Shown here: piece after piece, positions 17,905 to 26,865 of the stretch | How positions within the stretch are numbered: position 1 is the stretch's first letter | Layout: the number at the start of each line of letters is the position of its first letter | NCBI GenBank assembly: GCA_017554145.1 | Contig: JAFZIZ010000013.1 | Coordinates: forward strand, 62,001-126,000 | Length of the DNA stretch: 64,000 bases | Source of the DNA: Prevotella sp. | GTDB taxonomy: Bacteria; Bacteroidota; Bacteroidia; Bacteroidales; Bacteroidaceae | Direction: 5' to 3' | Notes under the pieces: model-generated | Told to the model about the DNA's origin: nothing | What the model saw: the letters and a program-made list of their open reading frames with translations, nothing else | Databases searched by the model: none | Translations under genes and position numbers: made by a program

Positions 17905-19431
17905 ATGATCTTAAAAGTTCTTTTGACCATCATCTTTCTGGTCGTGATGGTAGGTGTGGGACTATACTCCCGTAAGCAGGCCAGCAGTGTGGATGGTTTC
18001 GTCTTGGGCGGTCGCGCCGTAGGCCCTTGGCTGACGGCTTTCGCTTTCGGAACAAGTTATTTCTCGGCAGTGGTCTTCGTGGGCTACGCCGGACAGTTTG
18101 GTTGGAAATACGGACTTTCCAGCGCATGGATTGGTATCGGCAATGCCGTCATCGGCTCGTTGCTTGCATGGCTTATCTTAGGTCGCAGGACGAAATTGAT
18201 GACCCAGCATATCGAGTCACGTACGATGCCTGATTTCTTCGGCACCCGTTTCAGTGACCAAGGTCTTCGTGTGGCAGCCTCTATCATCGCTTTCGTATTC
18301 CTGATTCCCTATACAGCAGGTGTCTATAGCGGTATCTCTCGTCTTTTCGAGATGGGCTTCGACATCCCCTATGAGTACTGCGTAGTGATTATGTCTATCC
18401 TCACCGCTGTCTATGTCATCATCGGTGGCTACAAGGCAACGGCGATGAACGACTTCATCCAGGGCATCATCATGCTCTTTGGTATTGTAGCCGTTATTCT
18501 TGCCGTGCTGAATGCACAAGGCGGACTCTCAGCAGCTGTGGATAAGCTGGCGTTGATCCCCTCCGATGCCGACCCGTCAGTGAACGGTGGCTTTGCCTCT
18601 TGGTTCGGTCCTGATCCTTGGGGACTGTTGGGTGTTGTGATCCTGACATCCTTGGGTACGATGGGACTGCCACAGATGGTAGGTAAGTTCTATTCCATCA
18701 CCGACGAGAGTGCCATCAAGCGTGGTACTATCATCTCTACCATCTTCGCCTTCATTGTGGCAGGCGGCTGCTACTTCCTCGGCGGTTTTGGTCGTCTCTA
18801 CGACCCCGTTATCAATGAGGCAACAGGCAAGATAGCCTTCGACTCCATCGTTCCTGCCATGCTGGTAACACTGCCTGATGTGCTGATAGCCCTGGTAGTA
18901 CTGTTGGTACTGAGTGCTTCAATGTCGACCTTGGCATCACTGGTACTTACCTCTTCCAGCACGATGACCCTCGACCTTATCTATCGTGATAAGAAGTCTG
19001 AGCCAGGCGAGGTAGAAGAAGGAACTATCGATGATATCGTTGCAGAGAAGATTGAGCGCCGCAAAGTGGTTGTGATGCGCGTACTGATCATGTTCTTCAT
19101 CGTCATCTCCCTGCTCATAGCCTTGAATCCCCCGACGTTCATCGCCCAGTTGATGGGTATCTCTTGGGGTGCCTTGGCAGGTGCTTTCCTCGCTCCGTTC
19201 ATGCTGGGACTCTACTGGCGTGGTGTCACTACCTGCTCTGTATGGGCTTGCTTCATCTGGGGTGTCGGACTTACCGTCGTCAATATGCTGGCAGGCAATC
19301 CTATCAATCCCATCAACTGCGGAGCCATCGCCATGGTCGGCGGTTTCCCAGTAGTATGGATCATCAGTATGATTTCTCCCAAGATGAACCGCGATACAGT
19401 CAACAGTATCTTCGAGTGCTATAAGAAGTAA
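17905..19431 (+). CDS. Sodium:solute symporter family (SSS) protein
   Basis: A 508-residue multi-pass inner-membrane protein, typical SSS length. Motifs include GRAVGPWLTAFAFGTSYFSA at the first helices, GGYKATAMNDFIQGIIM in the middle (the family's GG.KA...TD-like signature) and LVLSASMSTLASLVLTSSS, which carries Na+-site serines. It should import a solute, such as proline, a vitamin or a sugar acid, with Na+; the substrate cannot be set from sequence. It ends just before a bidirectional terminator shared with the convergent esterase gene. Confidence 0.88.
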   Translation: MILKVLLTIIFLVVMVGVGLYSRKQASSVDGFVLGGRAVGPWLTAFAFGTSYFSAVVFVGYAGQFGWKYGLSSAWIGIGNAVIGSLLAWLILGRRTKLMTQHIESRTMPDFFGTRFSDQGLRVAASIIAFVFLIPYTAGVYSGISRLFEMGFDIPYEYCVVIMSILTAVYVIIGGYKATAMNDFIQGIIMLFGIVAVILAVLNAQGGLSAAVDKLALIPSDADPSVNGGFASWFGPDPWGLLGVVILTSLGTMGLPQMVGKFYSITDESAIKRGTIISTIFAFIVAGGCYFLGGFGRLYDPVINEATGKIAFDSIVPAMLVTLPDVLIALVVLLVLSASMSTLASLVLTSSSTMTLDLIYRDKKSEPGEVEEGTIDDIVAEKIERRKVVVMRVLIMFFIVISLLIALNPPTFIAQLMGISWGALAGAFLAPFMLGLYWRGVTTCSVWACFIWGVGLTVVNMLAGNPINPINCGAIAMVGGFPVVWIISMISPKMNRDTVNSIFECYKK

Positions 19432-19454
19432 TCTCTAAAATGATGATGATAATA

Positions 19455-19487
19455 AAAGAGTCTCTGTACAGGGACTCTTTTTGTTTT
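19455..19487. terminator. Bidirectional intrinsic terminator
   Basis: Near-perfect palindrome from AAAGAGTC (19455-19462) to GACTCTTT (19473-19480), with a T-rich run downstream on the plus strand and an A-rich flank for the minus strand. It serves the symporter gene and probably the convergent esterase gene, whose stop codon it touches. Confidence 0.8.
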
Positions 19488-21045
19488 ATTGTTTCTGACG
19501 TTTGCGGAACTCGTCGAGTTGTTTGAAGCAATGCTTGTCGATAATTTCTGCCAATTTGCGATCGAGGTTGTAATGGAACTGTAGTTTGTCGCCTAACTCG
19601 AACAGTTCACCATTCTCTTTGGTATAGGGATGCCATACGTCAGGCAGCCAAGAGGTATTCGGGTCGCCCACTGTGGCGAAGCGTGCCCAGATATGGCTCA
19701 TGGCATCTGCCAAGCCGACAGAGGGATGTTCTGGGGTGGACACATCAATATTGTCGAAACAGTACTTCAACTCAGCACCATGAACGCTACCCTTATTGGC
19801 ATCTGAACGCTTGGTAAACATATACATCCAGGTCTTTGCCTGACGGCTTTCGCCAATCTCATCGGCAGTGATAATCGTTTTCGGACGGAACAGCCAGTCA
19901 ATACTCAGCAAGTCTTGTGGCGTATAGTCAGGATAAGCCTCTGCAAAGGCTTTGATATAGTCGTCGGTATCATCGCCAAAGGTCTTGGTGAGTTCCTGAC
20001 GGGCTTCTTCCATCGTCATCGGCTGGTCGTAACGGAGACGCTGGAGTTCATTGAATGTCGTTCCTATCAGGATGGGGATATTCGTAGAGATATCGGCAAA
20101 TCCATTTTGGAAGGGCTGTTGTAACAAGGTCTCACCATCAGGAGTAGGTCCGAAGCCCCACATCATCGGTGTACCAGGCTGGCGAGTGCCGATGCTGGCA
20201 GCCATGGCACGTTGACCAGCGGCATAGAGATCTTCGTAGGACACCTTCTTGATATCGTCAATATGTGCTGCATCGATGTTCAGTTCTTTCAGTACTGCTT
20301 GACCCAGTTCCTCTGTCATCGCCTTCGTGTTGACATTGAGGATGGTACCACTCATAATGATTGCCTTATGGAACAGTCCTTTGGCAGGAGGCATACAGAG
20401 CAGTGTACCTACCTTACCGCCACCACCTGACTCACCGAAGATGGTTACATTATTAGGGTCGCCGCCAAACTGACGGATGTTCTTCTGTACCCACTTCAAT
20501 GCCTGTACGACATCAAGCATTCCCACATTGCCGGAATACTTGTATTTCTCAGACACCGTCGAGAGGTCGAGGAAACCGAGGATATTCAGACGATGGTTGA
20601 CGCTGACGACTACAACATCATGCTGGGCCAGCTTCATACCAGGATCCCATGCGGAGGTACCAGAATCGAAACCGCCACCATGCAACCAAACCATGACGGG
20701 TTTTAGTGGTGAGTGGTGAGTGGTGAATGGAATATTTGTTGTCCATACATTCAGCACGCAGCATTGTTCCGACATCTCATCCTCGCTGAGTTTCTTCCCC
20801 CAGGTGTTCTGCATTGCTTGTGGTCCCCAATGGTCACAGACACGTATGTCGTCCCATTTCTTGACGGGCTGTGGTGGCATGAAGCGTTCCACCTTTGCAT
20901 AGGGAATACCCAGGAATCCTATCGATCCCTCATGGTCGAAACCTTTTACCAGACCAGACTCGGTGCGAACCACCATGTTGTCTTTCTGCGCGAACCCTGC
21001 CGTTACTATTAGCAGTGCGATGGATAACAGAATGATTTTCTTCAT
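19486..21045 (-). CDS. Type-B carboxylesterase/lipase family protein, secreted
   Basis: A 519-residue alpha/beta hydrolase with a signal peptide cut near GFAQ. The oxyanion-hole motif VMVWLHGGGF and the nucleophile motif FGESGGGGKVG are clear; a likely catalytic His lies in GSVHGAELKY near the C-terminus. It should hydrolyse carboxylic esters in the periplasm or outside the cell. Between NVWT and the oxyanion loop there is an unusual TTHHSP stretch encoded by three perfect 7-bp repeats (20706-20726), which could make the gene prone to frameshift. Promoter box at 21068-21075. Confidence 0.88.
   Translation of the reverse strand: MKKIILLSIALLIVTAGFAQKDNMVVRTESGLVKGFDHEGSIGFLGIPYAKVERFMPPQPVKKWDDIRVCDHWGPQAMQNTWGKKLSEDEMSEQCCVLNVWTTNIPFTTHHSPLKPVMVWLHGGGFDSGTSAWDPGMKLAQHDVVVVSVNHRLNILGFLDLSTVSEKYKYSGNVGMLDVVQALKWVQKNIRQFGGDPNNVTIFGESGGGGKVGTLLCMPPAKGLFHKAIIMSGTILNVNTKAMTEELGQAVLKELNIDAAHIDDIKKVSYEDLYAAGQRAMAASIGTRQPGTPMMWGFGPTPDGETLLQQPFQNGFADISTNIPILIGTTFNELQRLRYDQPMTMEEARQELTKTFGDDTDDYIKAFAEAYPDYTPQDLLSIDWLFRPKTIITADEIGESRQAKTWMYMFTKRSDANKGSVHGAELKYCFDNIDVSTPEHPSVGLADAMSHIWARFATVGDPNTSWLPDVWHPYTKENGELFELGDKLQFHYNLDRKLAEIIDKHCFKQLDEFRKRQKQ
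20706..20726. repeat. Three perfect 7-bp tandem repeats inside the esterase gene
   Basis: GTGGTGA three times on the plus strand. The unit length is not a multiple of three, so gain or loss of one unit would shift the esterase frame. The frame is intact here. Confidence 0.85.
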
Positions 21046-21067
21046 AGGTAGTATATTTTATATCATA

Positions 21068-21075
21068 CAAAGGTA
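21068..21075 (-). promoter_or_regulatory. -7 promoter box (TACCTTTG) for the esterase gene
   Basis: TACCTTTG on the minus strand, 22 nt before the ATG at 21045; divergent from the mnmA promoter box 54 bp away. Confidence 0.65.
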
Positions 21076-21129
21076 GATGCTGTTTTTGAATTAGCAACGG
21101 GTTTCTTCGTAGATTTAAGTTTTTTTAAT

Positions 21130-21137
21130 TACCTTTG
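21130..21137 (+). promoter_or_regulatory. -7 promoter box (TACCTTTG) of mnmA, almost touching the start codon
   Basis: Exact TAnnTTTG match with only 5 nt to the ATG at 21143, which predicts a leaderless or near-leaderless transcript. Confidence 0.7.
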
Positions 21138-21142
21138 CACCC

Positions 21143-22216
21143 ATGGAGAAACTGAACGACCAAAAAATAGCGGTATTGTTATCGGGTGGTGTTGACAGTT
21201 CTGTGGCACTTTATGAGTTGGTGCGACAGGGCTTGCATCCTGATTGCTTCTATATCAAGATTGGTCCTGACCAAGATGAGGAATGGGACTGTTCTTCCGA
21301 GGAGGACATGGAGATGGCGACGGCAGTATCGCATAAGTATCAGTGTTGTTTGGAGGTAGTAGACTGTCATCAGGAATATTGGAATCAGGTGACGTCTTAT
21401 ACGATGGAGAAGGTAAAGGCTGGTCTGACACCGAATCCCGATGTGATGTGCAACAGGCTCATTAAGTTCGGTGCCTTCCATGAGAAGCGTGGTCATGAGT
21501 ATGACCTTATCGTTACAGGTCATTATGCCCAGACTGAGATTGACGATATTGGGAGAAAATGGCTATGTACCAGCCCGGACCCCGTGAAGGACCAGACCGA
21601 CTTCCTTGCCCAGATATACGACTGGCAACTGAAGAAGGCGTTGTTTCCCATCGGACACATGATGAAGGAGGAAGTACGTGAGATTGCGGAGCGTGAACAT
21701 CTGGTGAATGCCAAACGCAAGGACTCACAGGGTATCTGCTTCTTGGGAAAAATCAATTATAACGACTATATCCGTCGCTATCTGGGAGAGCAACCTGGTG
21801 ATGTACTGGAACTGGAGACGGGCAAGCGTATCGGACAACATAAGGGTCTTTGGTTCCATACCATCGGGCAGCGTCATGGATTGGGCTTTGGCGGTGGTCC
21901 TTGGTTTGTGGTTAAGAAGGATATGGTGCAGAATATCCTGTATGTCAGCAAGGGCTATGACCCACAAACGGCCTATAAAAAGGACTTCAAGATACGCGAC
22001 CTGCATTTGTTGACTGCCCCGATAGATACAAAGGACGTCTGCTTCAAGATTCGACATACACCAGAGTTCCATCATGCCAAGTTAGAGGCTCAGGAAGACG
22101 GTATGTATATGGTTCATTCCGATGTTCCGATTCATGGAGTAGCACCAGGACAGTTCTGTGTGCTCTATGATGAGGTACACCATCGCTGCTTCGGTTCTGG
22201 GGAAATAACAGTTTAA
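21143..22216 (+). CDS. mnmA: tRNA-specific 2-thiouridylase MnmA
   Basis: A 357-residue enzyme that thiolates U34 of the tRNAs for Lys, Glu and Gln, using ATP and a sulfur relay. Seen: the PP-loop SGGVDSS (14-20), the tRNA-binding/catalytic segment TPNPDVMCN with the first catalytic Cys, and DSQGICFLGK with the second. Length is normal for the family. The cytosolic enzyme is expressed from its own promoter box; the DUF6621-like gene follows at once but has its own box. Confidence 0.96.
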   Translation: MEKLNDQKIAVLLSGGVDSSVALYELVRQGLHPDCFYIKIGPDQDEEWDCSSEEDMEMATAVSHKYQCCLEVVDCHQEYWNQVTSYTMEKVKAGLTPNPDVMCNRLIKFGAFHEKRGHEYDLIVTGHYAQTEIDDIGRKWLCTSPDPVKDQTDFLAQIYDWQLKKALFPIGHMMKEEVREIAEREHLVNAKRKDSQGICFLGKINYNDYIRRYLGEQPGDVLELETGKRIGQHKGLWFHTIGQRHGLGFGGGPWFVVKKDMVQNILYVSKGYDPQTAYKKDFKIRDLHLLTAPIDTKDVCFKIRHTPEFHHAKLEAQEDGMYMVHSDVPIHGVAPGQFCVLYDEVHHRCFGSGEITV

Positions 22217-22259
22217 CACTTTTTGATGTTAAATTCTCGTCGTTTCGTTTGTTTTTTAG

Positions 22260-22267
22260 TACTTTTG
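22260..22267 (+). promoter_or_regulatory. -7 promoter box (TACTTTTG) for the DUF6621-like gene
   Basis: Lies between two candidate start codons and decides for the ATG at 22274, 6 nt downstream. Confidence 0.6.
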
Positions 22268-22273
22268 TACCGT

Positions 22274-22867
22274 ATGAACGAAAGCATACTGAATAAGACG
22301 GAATGGAAGGAAAACGTGATACTTGTCGACGCTGACTACGTCGACAAAGTTGCGTTTGACTTGATTGTCAACTTTGAACGTATGATAGGTAGACGCATCC
22401 CCCCTGCAGACCTGGCAAAGTGGATTGACTGTGTGGCATTGGACGGTGGACTACGCGAAGGGAAGCATGAGACGCAAGTCGTCCTGTTGCATTCGAAACA
22501 GAAACAACAGATGGACAATTTCACACCCTCTTCCTTTGCAGAAGAACTCGACGGCAAGGCTTTCAGCGACCATCTCGGAGAGTTCCAGATCAGTTGTGTG
22601 CCTGTGGAAGAGATGGTCACTGCCGAGGACTTGTTTGTTGATTCCATGCAGGTCATCTGTAATAGTGGCGATGTGAAACGAGTGATGGTGGTGCCGGATG
22701 CCGAGCATATATATAATAAGGTACGCGAGGGGCTTCGCCATGTGGATGACGATAAGCGTATCACGGTGTTCAGCATGCAGCCGATGGAAGGCGGTAACTA
22801 TCGTCAGGAGATATTAGGTTATTCACTGATGGCGGCATTGGGTATCCGTGCCGACGAAATAAAATAA
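22274..22867 (+). CDS. Conserved protein resembling DUF6621
   Basis: A 197-residue soluble protein if translated from 22274. The longer frame from 22223 would add a hydrophobic N-terminus, but it overlaps the promoter box at 22260-22267 and is unlikely. From memory it resembles the Bacteroidales family DUF6621. The order VILVDADYVDKVAFDLIVNFE ... VMVVPDAEHIYNKV suggests an alpha/beta (Rossmann or NYN-like) fold with acidic residues at strand ends, but I cannot name an activity. Thirteen bp separate it from the carboxynorspermidine synthase gene, so the two are probably co-transcribed. Confidence 0.65.
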   Translation: MNESILNKTEWKENVILVDADYVDKVAFDLIVNFERMIGRRIPPADLAKWIDCVALDGGLREGKHETQVVLLHSKQKQQMDNFTPSSFAEELDGKAFSDHLGEFQISCVPVEEMVTAEDLFVDSMQVICNSGDVKRVMVVPDAEHIYNKVREGLRHVDDDKRITVFSMQPMEGGNYRQEILGYSLMAALGIRADEIK

Positions 22868-22880
22868 AAGAGAAAAAACA

Positions 22881-24116
22881 ATGGGAAAAGTATTGATGAT
22901 TGGTGCTGGTGGCGTTGCCACCGTTGCTGCGTTCAAGATTGCTCAGAACGCAGACGTGTTTACTGATTTCATGATTGCCTCACGTCGTAAGGCCAAGTGC
23001 GATGCTATTGTAGAGGCTATTCACAAGAAAGGTTATCATATGCCTATTAAGACAGCACAGGTGGATGCCGATGACGTGGAGCAGTTGAAGGCACTGTTCA
23101 ATGACTATCAGCCTGAACTGGTTATCAATCTTGCCCTACCCTATCAGGACCTGACTATCATGGAGGCGTGTCTGGCTTGCAGATGCAGTTATCTCGATAC
23201 AGCTAACTACGAACCCAAGGATGAGGCTCATTTTGAGTATTCTTGGCAGTGGGCTTATCGTGAGCGTTTTGAACAGGCAGGACTGACAGCCATTCTCGGT
23301 TGCGGCTTTGACCCAGGTGTGACGAGTATCTATACAGCTTATGCCGCCAAGCATCACTTCGATGAGATTCAGTATTTGGATATTGTCGACTGTAATGCAG
23401 GTGACCACCATAAGGCTTTCGCTACGAACTTCAACCCTGAGATCAATATCCGTGAGATTACCCAAAAGGGACTCTACTGGGAAGATGGGAAATGGGTAGA
23501 GACAGAGCCTTTGGAAATTCATAAGGACTTGACCTATCCGAATATCGGCCCACGCGACAGTTATCTGCTCCATCATGAGGAGATAGAATCGCTGGTCATC
23601 AATTATCCGACTATTAAGCGTGCTCGTTTCTGGATGACTTTCGGACAGCAGTATCTGAAGCATCTGGAAGTGATACAGAATATCGGCATGAGTCGCATCG
23701 ACGAGGTAGAATACGAAGCACCGTTGGCTGACGGGACAGGTACGGCAAAAGTAAAGATCGTGCCCCTACAGTTCCTGAAGGCCGTATTGCCTAACCCACA
23801 GGATTTGGGTGAGAACTACGAGGGCGAAACCTCTATCGGTTGCCGCATCCGTGGCTTAAAGGATGGTAAGGAACGTACTTATTATGTTTATAACAACTGC
23901 TCACACCGTGCTGCCTATGAGGAAACAGGTATGCAGGGAGTCAGTTACACCACAGGTGTTCCTGCTATGATTGGTGCCATGATGTTCTGCAAAGGTCTGT
24001 GGAAGAAACCTGGTGTCTTCAATGTCGAGGAGTTCGATCCCGATCCTTTCATGGAACAACTCAACAAGCAAGGACTGCCTTGGAATGAACAGTTCGATAT
24101 TGATCTCGAATTATAA
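22881..24116 (+). CDS. Carboxynorspermidine synthase (saccharopine dehydrogenase family)
   Basis: A 411-residue NAD(P)-dependent enzyme. The N-terminus holds the nucleotide-binding GAGGVA motif (about 8-13) of the saccharopine dehydrogenase fold, and the C-terminal half matches the catalytic domain of carboxynorspermidine dehydrogenase, which condenses aspartate semialdehyde with a diamine in the alternative spermidine pathway used by Bacteroidota. The decarboxylase partner is not in the window. A lysine-pathway saccharopine dehydrogenase is the alternative but less likely in this group. recA follows after 38 bp. Confidence 0.82.
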   Translation: MGKVLMIGAGGVATVAAFKIAQNADVFTDFMIASRRKAKCDAIVEAIHKKGYHMPIKTAQVDADDVEQLKALFNDYQPELVINLALPYQDLTIMEACLACRCSYLDTANYEPKDEAHFEYSWQWAYRERFEQAGLTAILGCGFDPGVTSIYTAYAAKHHFDEIQYLDIVDCNAGDHHKAFATNFNPEINIREITQKGLYWEDGKWVETEPLEIHKDLTYPNIGPRDSYLLHHEEIESLVINYPTIKRARFWMTFGQQYLKHLEVIQNIGMSRIDEVEYEAPLADGTGTAKVKIVPLQFLKAVLPNPQDLGENYEGETSIGCRIRGLKDGKERTYYVYNNCSHRAAYEETGMQGVSYTTGVPAMIGAMMFCKGLWKKPGVFNVEEFDPDPFMEQLNKQGLPWNEQFDIDLEL

Positions 24117-24154
24117 TTATCAGAATACTTAAAATAATCATAATAAATTAAACT

Positions 24155-25183
24155 ATGGCAAAAAAAGAAATGGAAGAGGGTTCGACATTGAATCCTCAAC
24201 AAGAGAAACTAAAAGCTCTACAGGCTGCGATGTCCAAGATTGAGAAGGACTTTGGCAAGGGCAGTATTATGAAGATGGGCGACGAGAAGATTGAGAACGT
24301 CGAAGTGATTCCTACGGGTAGCATCGGCCTGAATGCCGCATTAGGCGTTGGCGGTTATCCCAAAGGACGCATCATCGAGATATATGGTCCAGAGTCTTCT
24401 GGTAAGACCACCCTTGCCATTCATGCTATCGCTGAGTGTCAGAAAAAAGGTGGTATTGCTGCATTCATCGATGCAGAGCATGCCTTCGACCGTTTCTATG
24501 CTCAGAAATTAGGTGTTGATGTTGACAACTTGTATATCTCTCAGCCCGACAACGGAGAACAGGCATTGGAGATTGCCGATCAACTGATTCGCTCTTCTGC
24601 GATTGATATTCTGGTAGTTGACTCTGTAGCCGCCCTGACTCCAAAGAAAGAGATTGAGGGCGATATGGGTGATTCGGCAGTCGGTCTGCATGCCCGTCTG
24701 ATGAGTCAGGCATTGCGTAAGTTGACAGCAACGATTGCGAAGACAAATACCACTTGTATCTTCATCAACCAGTTGCGTGAGAAGATTGGTGTGATGTTCG
24801 GCAATCCTGAGACGACAACGGGTGGTAATGCCCTGAAGTTCTATGCCTCTGTCCGTCTGGATATCCGTAAGGTGACAGGTATCAAGGACGGCGATCAAGT
24901 GATTGGTAATCAGGTTCGCGTAAAGGTAGTGAAGAACAAGGTGGCACCTCCTTTCCGCAAGGCTGAATTTGAAATAACGTTCGGTGAGGGTATCTCCAAG
25001 ATTGGCGAGATTGTAGACTTGGGCGTAGAACATGGTATCATTACCAAGAGCGGCTCTTGGTTCAGCTATGAAGGTTCGAAGTTAGCACAGGGTCGTGATG
25101 CCGTAAAGGCGTTGCTGAAGGACAACCCAGAACTTTGTGAAGAGTTAGAGGCTAAGATTATGCAGGCAATAGCCGATAAGTAA
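24155..25183 (+). CDS. recA: Recombinase RecA
   Basis: A 342-residue protein that forms filaments on single-stranded DNA for recombination, repair and co-protease activation of S24-type proteins. Seen: Walker [10 protein letters not shown] (78-86), Walker [10 protein letters not shown], the L2 loop with [23 protein letters not shown] and the usual MAW region. The C-terminus is shorter and less acidic than in E. coli. No separate promoter box is visible in the 38 bp upstream; it may share the transcript of the two preceding genes. A perfect terminator follows. Relevant to the S24 fusion at 35097. Confidence 0.98.
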   Translation: MAKKEMEEGSTLNPQQEKLKALQAAMSKIEKDFGKGSIMKMGDEKIENVEVIPTGSIGLNAALGVGGYPKGRIIEIYGPESSGKTTLAIHAIAECQKKGGIAAFIDAEHAFDRFYAQKLGVDVDNLYISQPDNGEQALEIADQLIRSSAIDILVVDSVAALTPKKEIEGDMGDSAVGLHARLMSQALRKLTATIAKTNTTCIFINQLREKIGVMFGNPETTTGGNALKFYASVRLDIRKVTGIKDGDQVIGNQVRVKVVKNKVAPPFRKAEFEITFGEGISKIGEIVDLGVEHGIITKSGSWFSYEGSKLAQGRDAVKALLKDNPELCEELEAKIMQAIADK

Positions 25184-25189
25184 AAAGTA

Positions 25190-25217
25190 AGAGAGGCTGC
25201 GTACGCAGCCTCTCTTT
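25190..25217. terminator. recA terminator, perfect palindrome
   Basis: AGAGAGGCTGCGT (25190-25202) pairs with ACGCAGCCTCTCT (25203-25215) with no mismatch, followed by TT. It lies between recA and the convergent repeat-tailed gene and can serve both. Confidence 0.85.
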
Positions 25218-25237
25218 GTATAGTTATAATATTATCC

Positions 25238-26689
25238 TTAGCGACTGGTACTGGAACTCATTGTTGAATGGGCACCCGCAGCACGAGCAGTTGCAGGACG
25301 GCTTTCTGCGGCACGCATATCTGCGGCACGCGTACTTGTGGCACGGACACCTGCACCTACGTTGGTTCTGCGTGGTGTTCTAATACCAATCACCTTACCG
25401 CTCTTACCAAACTGAACGATCAGCCAAGCATTGGTGCGCTTGTAAGTCCACTCATATTTTCCATCGGGGAGATCAGCCTTACTCTCTGGCTCTCCGACTG
25501 CCATTTCCACTTCTTCCTCAGTCATGCCAATACCAACACGTCCCTCACGAATCATCGTACGAGTAGCGGCAGAAGTATTTCTCAGTCTTCCTTCACCGAA
25601 ACCAAACAGATAGCCAAAATAATCTTCCTTCTGTCCGTCGATGTCCCCAGCGACATTCTCGTTCGTAAAGGTGACATCCTTAGAGTAAATACGTCCAGTC
25701 TCAGTCTCTGTCAGTGTCAAAGTGACATAATTACTATTACGTATAGGTGCCATACCGTCGATACGGAACTCCATCAACTTTGGAACCTTCACGACACGGT
25801 TGTCCCTACCACCACCCTTAGTAGTCATGCTGGTAGCATATTTCGTGTAGACAGTTCTACCCATATACTGGGCATAGTCGGTAGACACTCTCGTCTCTGC
25901 CGTCATCACATCGAAAGAACCATAAAAAGCATATTTCTCGTTGTCGAGTTCAAACTCATCTTCACGCATGCCGCTATTGGTCTTACTGATGGCGACATTC
26001 TGATAGAACTCGTTGCCTTTTTTATCTTCCACAATAATCTTCACAGGGAAGGAACGAGTACCTACACCAACGGCAACCACTTTCACCTCCATATTCTTCT
26101 CTACCTTGACAGGCTCGTAACCGTCACCGTCAACCTCTGTATCTATGCGATATTCCGAGGCACGAGTAACGAGAGTCTGACCGATCAGCTTCTGACGAGC
26201 AATATCCACATCACCCAGATAGGCCAATGTGGGAACACCCGTTTTAGCAAAGCAGTAATCCTCAAACTCGCCATTAGGTAACTCGAAATAGTATTTCTTG
26301 TTGTCTTCCTGACAAGTGAAATTCATTCTGGCACGGCCATTGGGACCAACGGAGTGATTGTTGTAAATCATAATCTTATGGCGTAACTTGCCACTGCTCA
26401 CTTCCTTGCCTGTACCTGCATCATGGAAGGTGTTGACAACAAGGTCGTACTTCTCCGGTATGACCATGAATTTCATACCATCTTGCCAGTCGCATAGACT
26501 GTAATAGCGGAAGTTCTGACTGACAAAGTCAGTACCTGTAGCTTCCTCTTTCTGAGCTTCCTTGATGGCAGAAGCCTTAGTAGCAGTCTTTTTTGCTCCT
26601 TTCGTCTTAACGATATAGGAATCCGCGCTTTGGGCTATCGCTGCCGTTGTAGCAAGGACAAAACCCGCCAAAACTATTAATTTCTTCAT
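25238..26689 (-). CDS. Secreted protein with Arg/Ala pentapeptide-repeat tail
   Basis: A 483-residue protein read from the ATG at 26689; a longer frame to 26770 covers the promoter box and is rejected. It has a signal peptide cut near AIAQS. The middle shows beta-rich segments without a family I can name. Residues near the C-terminus (GMTEEEVEMAVGEPESK ... YEWTYKR) resemble the SmpA/OmlA (BamE-like) motif. The last 40 residues contain five Arg-starting pentapeptides encoded by 15-bp repeats. Probably an envelope protein. Promoter box at 26724-26731. Confidence 0.7.
   Translation of the reverse strand: MKKLIVLAGFVLATTAAIAQSADSYIVKTKGAKKTATKASAIKEAQKEEATGTDFVSQNFRYYSLCDWQDGMKFMVIPEKYDLVVNTFHDAGTGKEVSSGKLRHKIMIYNNHSVGPNGRARMNFTCQEDNKKYYFELPNGEFEDYCFAKTGVPTLAYLGDVDIARQKLIGQTLVTRASEYRIDTEVDGDGYEPVKVEKNMEVKVVAVGVGTRSFPVKIIVEDKKGNEFYQNVAISKTNSGMREDEFELDNEKYAFYGSFDVMTAETRVSTDYAQYMGRTVYTKYATSMTTKGGGRDNRVVKVPKLMEFRIDGMAPIRNSNYVTLTLTETETGRIYSKDVTFTNENVAGDIDGQKEDYFGYLFGFGEGRLRNTSAATRTMIREGRVGIGMTEEEVEMAVGEPESKADLPDGKYEWTYKRTNAWLIVQFGKSGKVIGIRTPRRTNVGAGVRATSTRAADMRAAESRPATARAAGAHSTMSSSTSR
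25271..25345 (-). repeat. Five 15-bp repeats encoding an R-x-x-x-x tail
   Basis: Units encode RATST, RAADM, RAAES, RPATA and RAAGA. The unit is in frame, so copy-number change would alter tail length but not the frame. Confidence 0.75.
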
Positions 26690-26723
26690 GAAGTGTTTTG
26701 TTTTGTTATTACGTAATATGGTG

Positions 26724-26731
26724 CAAAGATA
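26724..26731 (-). promoter_or_regulatory. -7 promoter box (TATCTTTG) for the repeat-tailed protein
   Basis: TATCTTTG on the minus strand, 34 nt before the ATG at 26689; it fixes that start. Confidence 0.65.
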
Positions 26732-26865
26732 TATATTTTTTTTGATACTTGTGCCAAAATGACGTGACAATCAGTCATTTTTCTTTATTTTTTTTGTTTT
26801 TGGCACATGCTTTGCTATAAAATCGTTGACATTTCATGCATAAACAATAAAAAAAGTATATAATT

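Noticed and set aside
25268-26281. 337-codon plus-strand frame
   Set aside because: Antisense to the exported repeat-tailed protein, which has a signal peptide and promoter; the frame's Thr/Cys-rich start is the reverse of the pentapeptide repeats.
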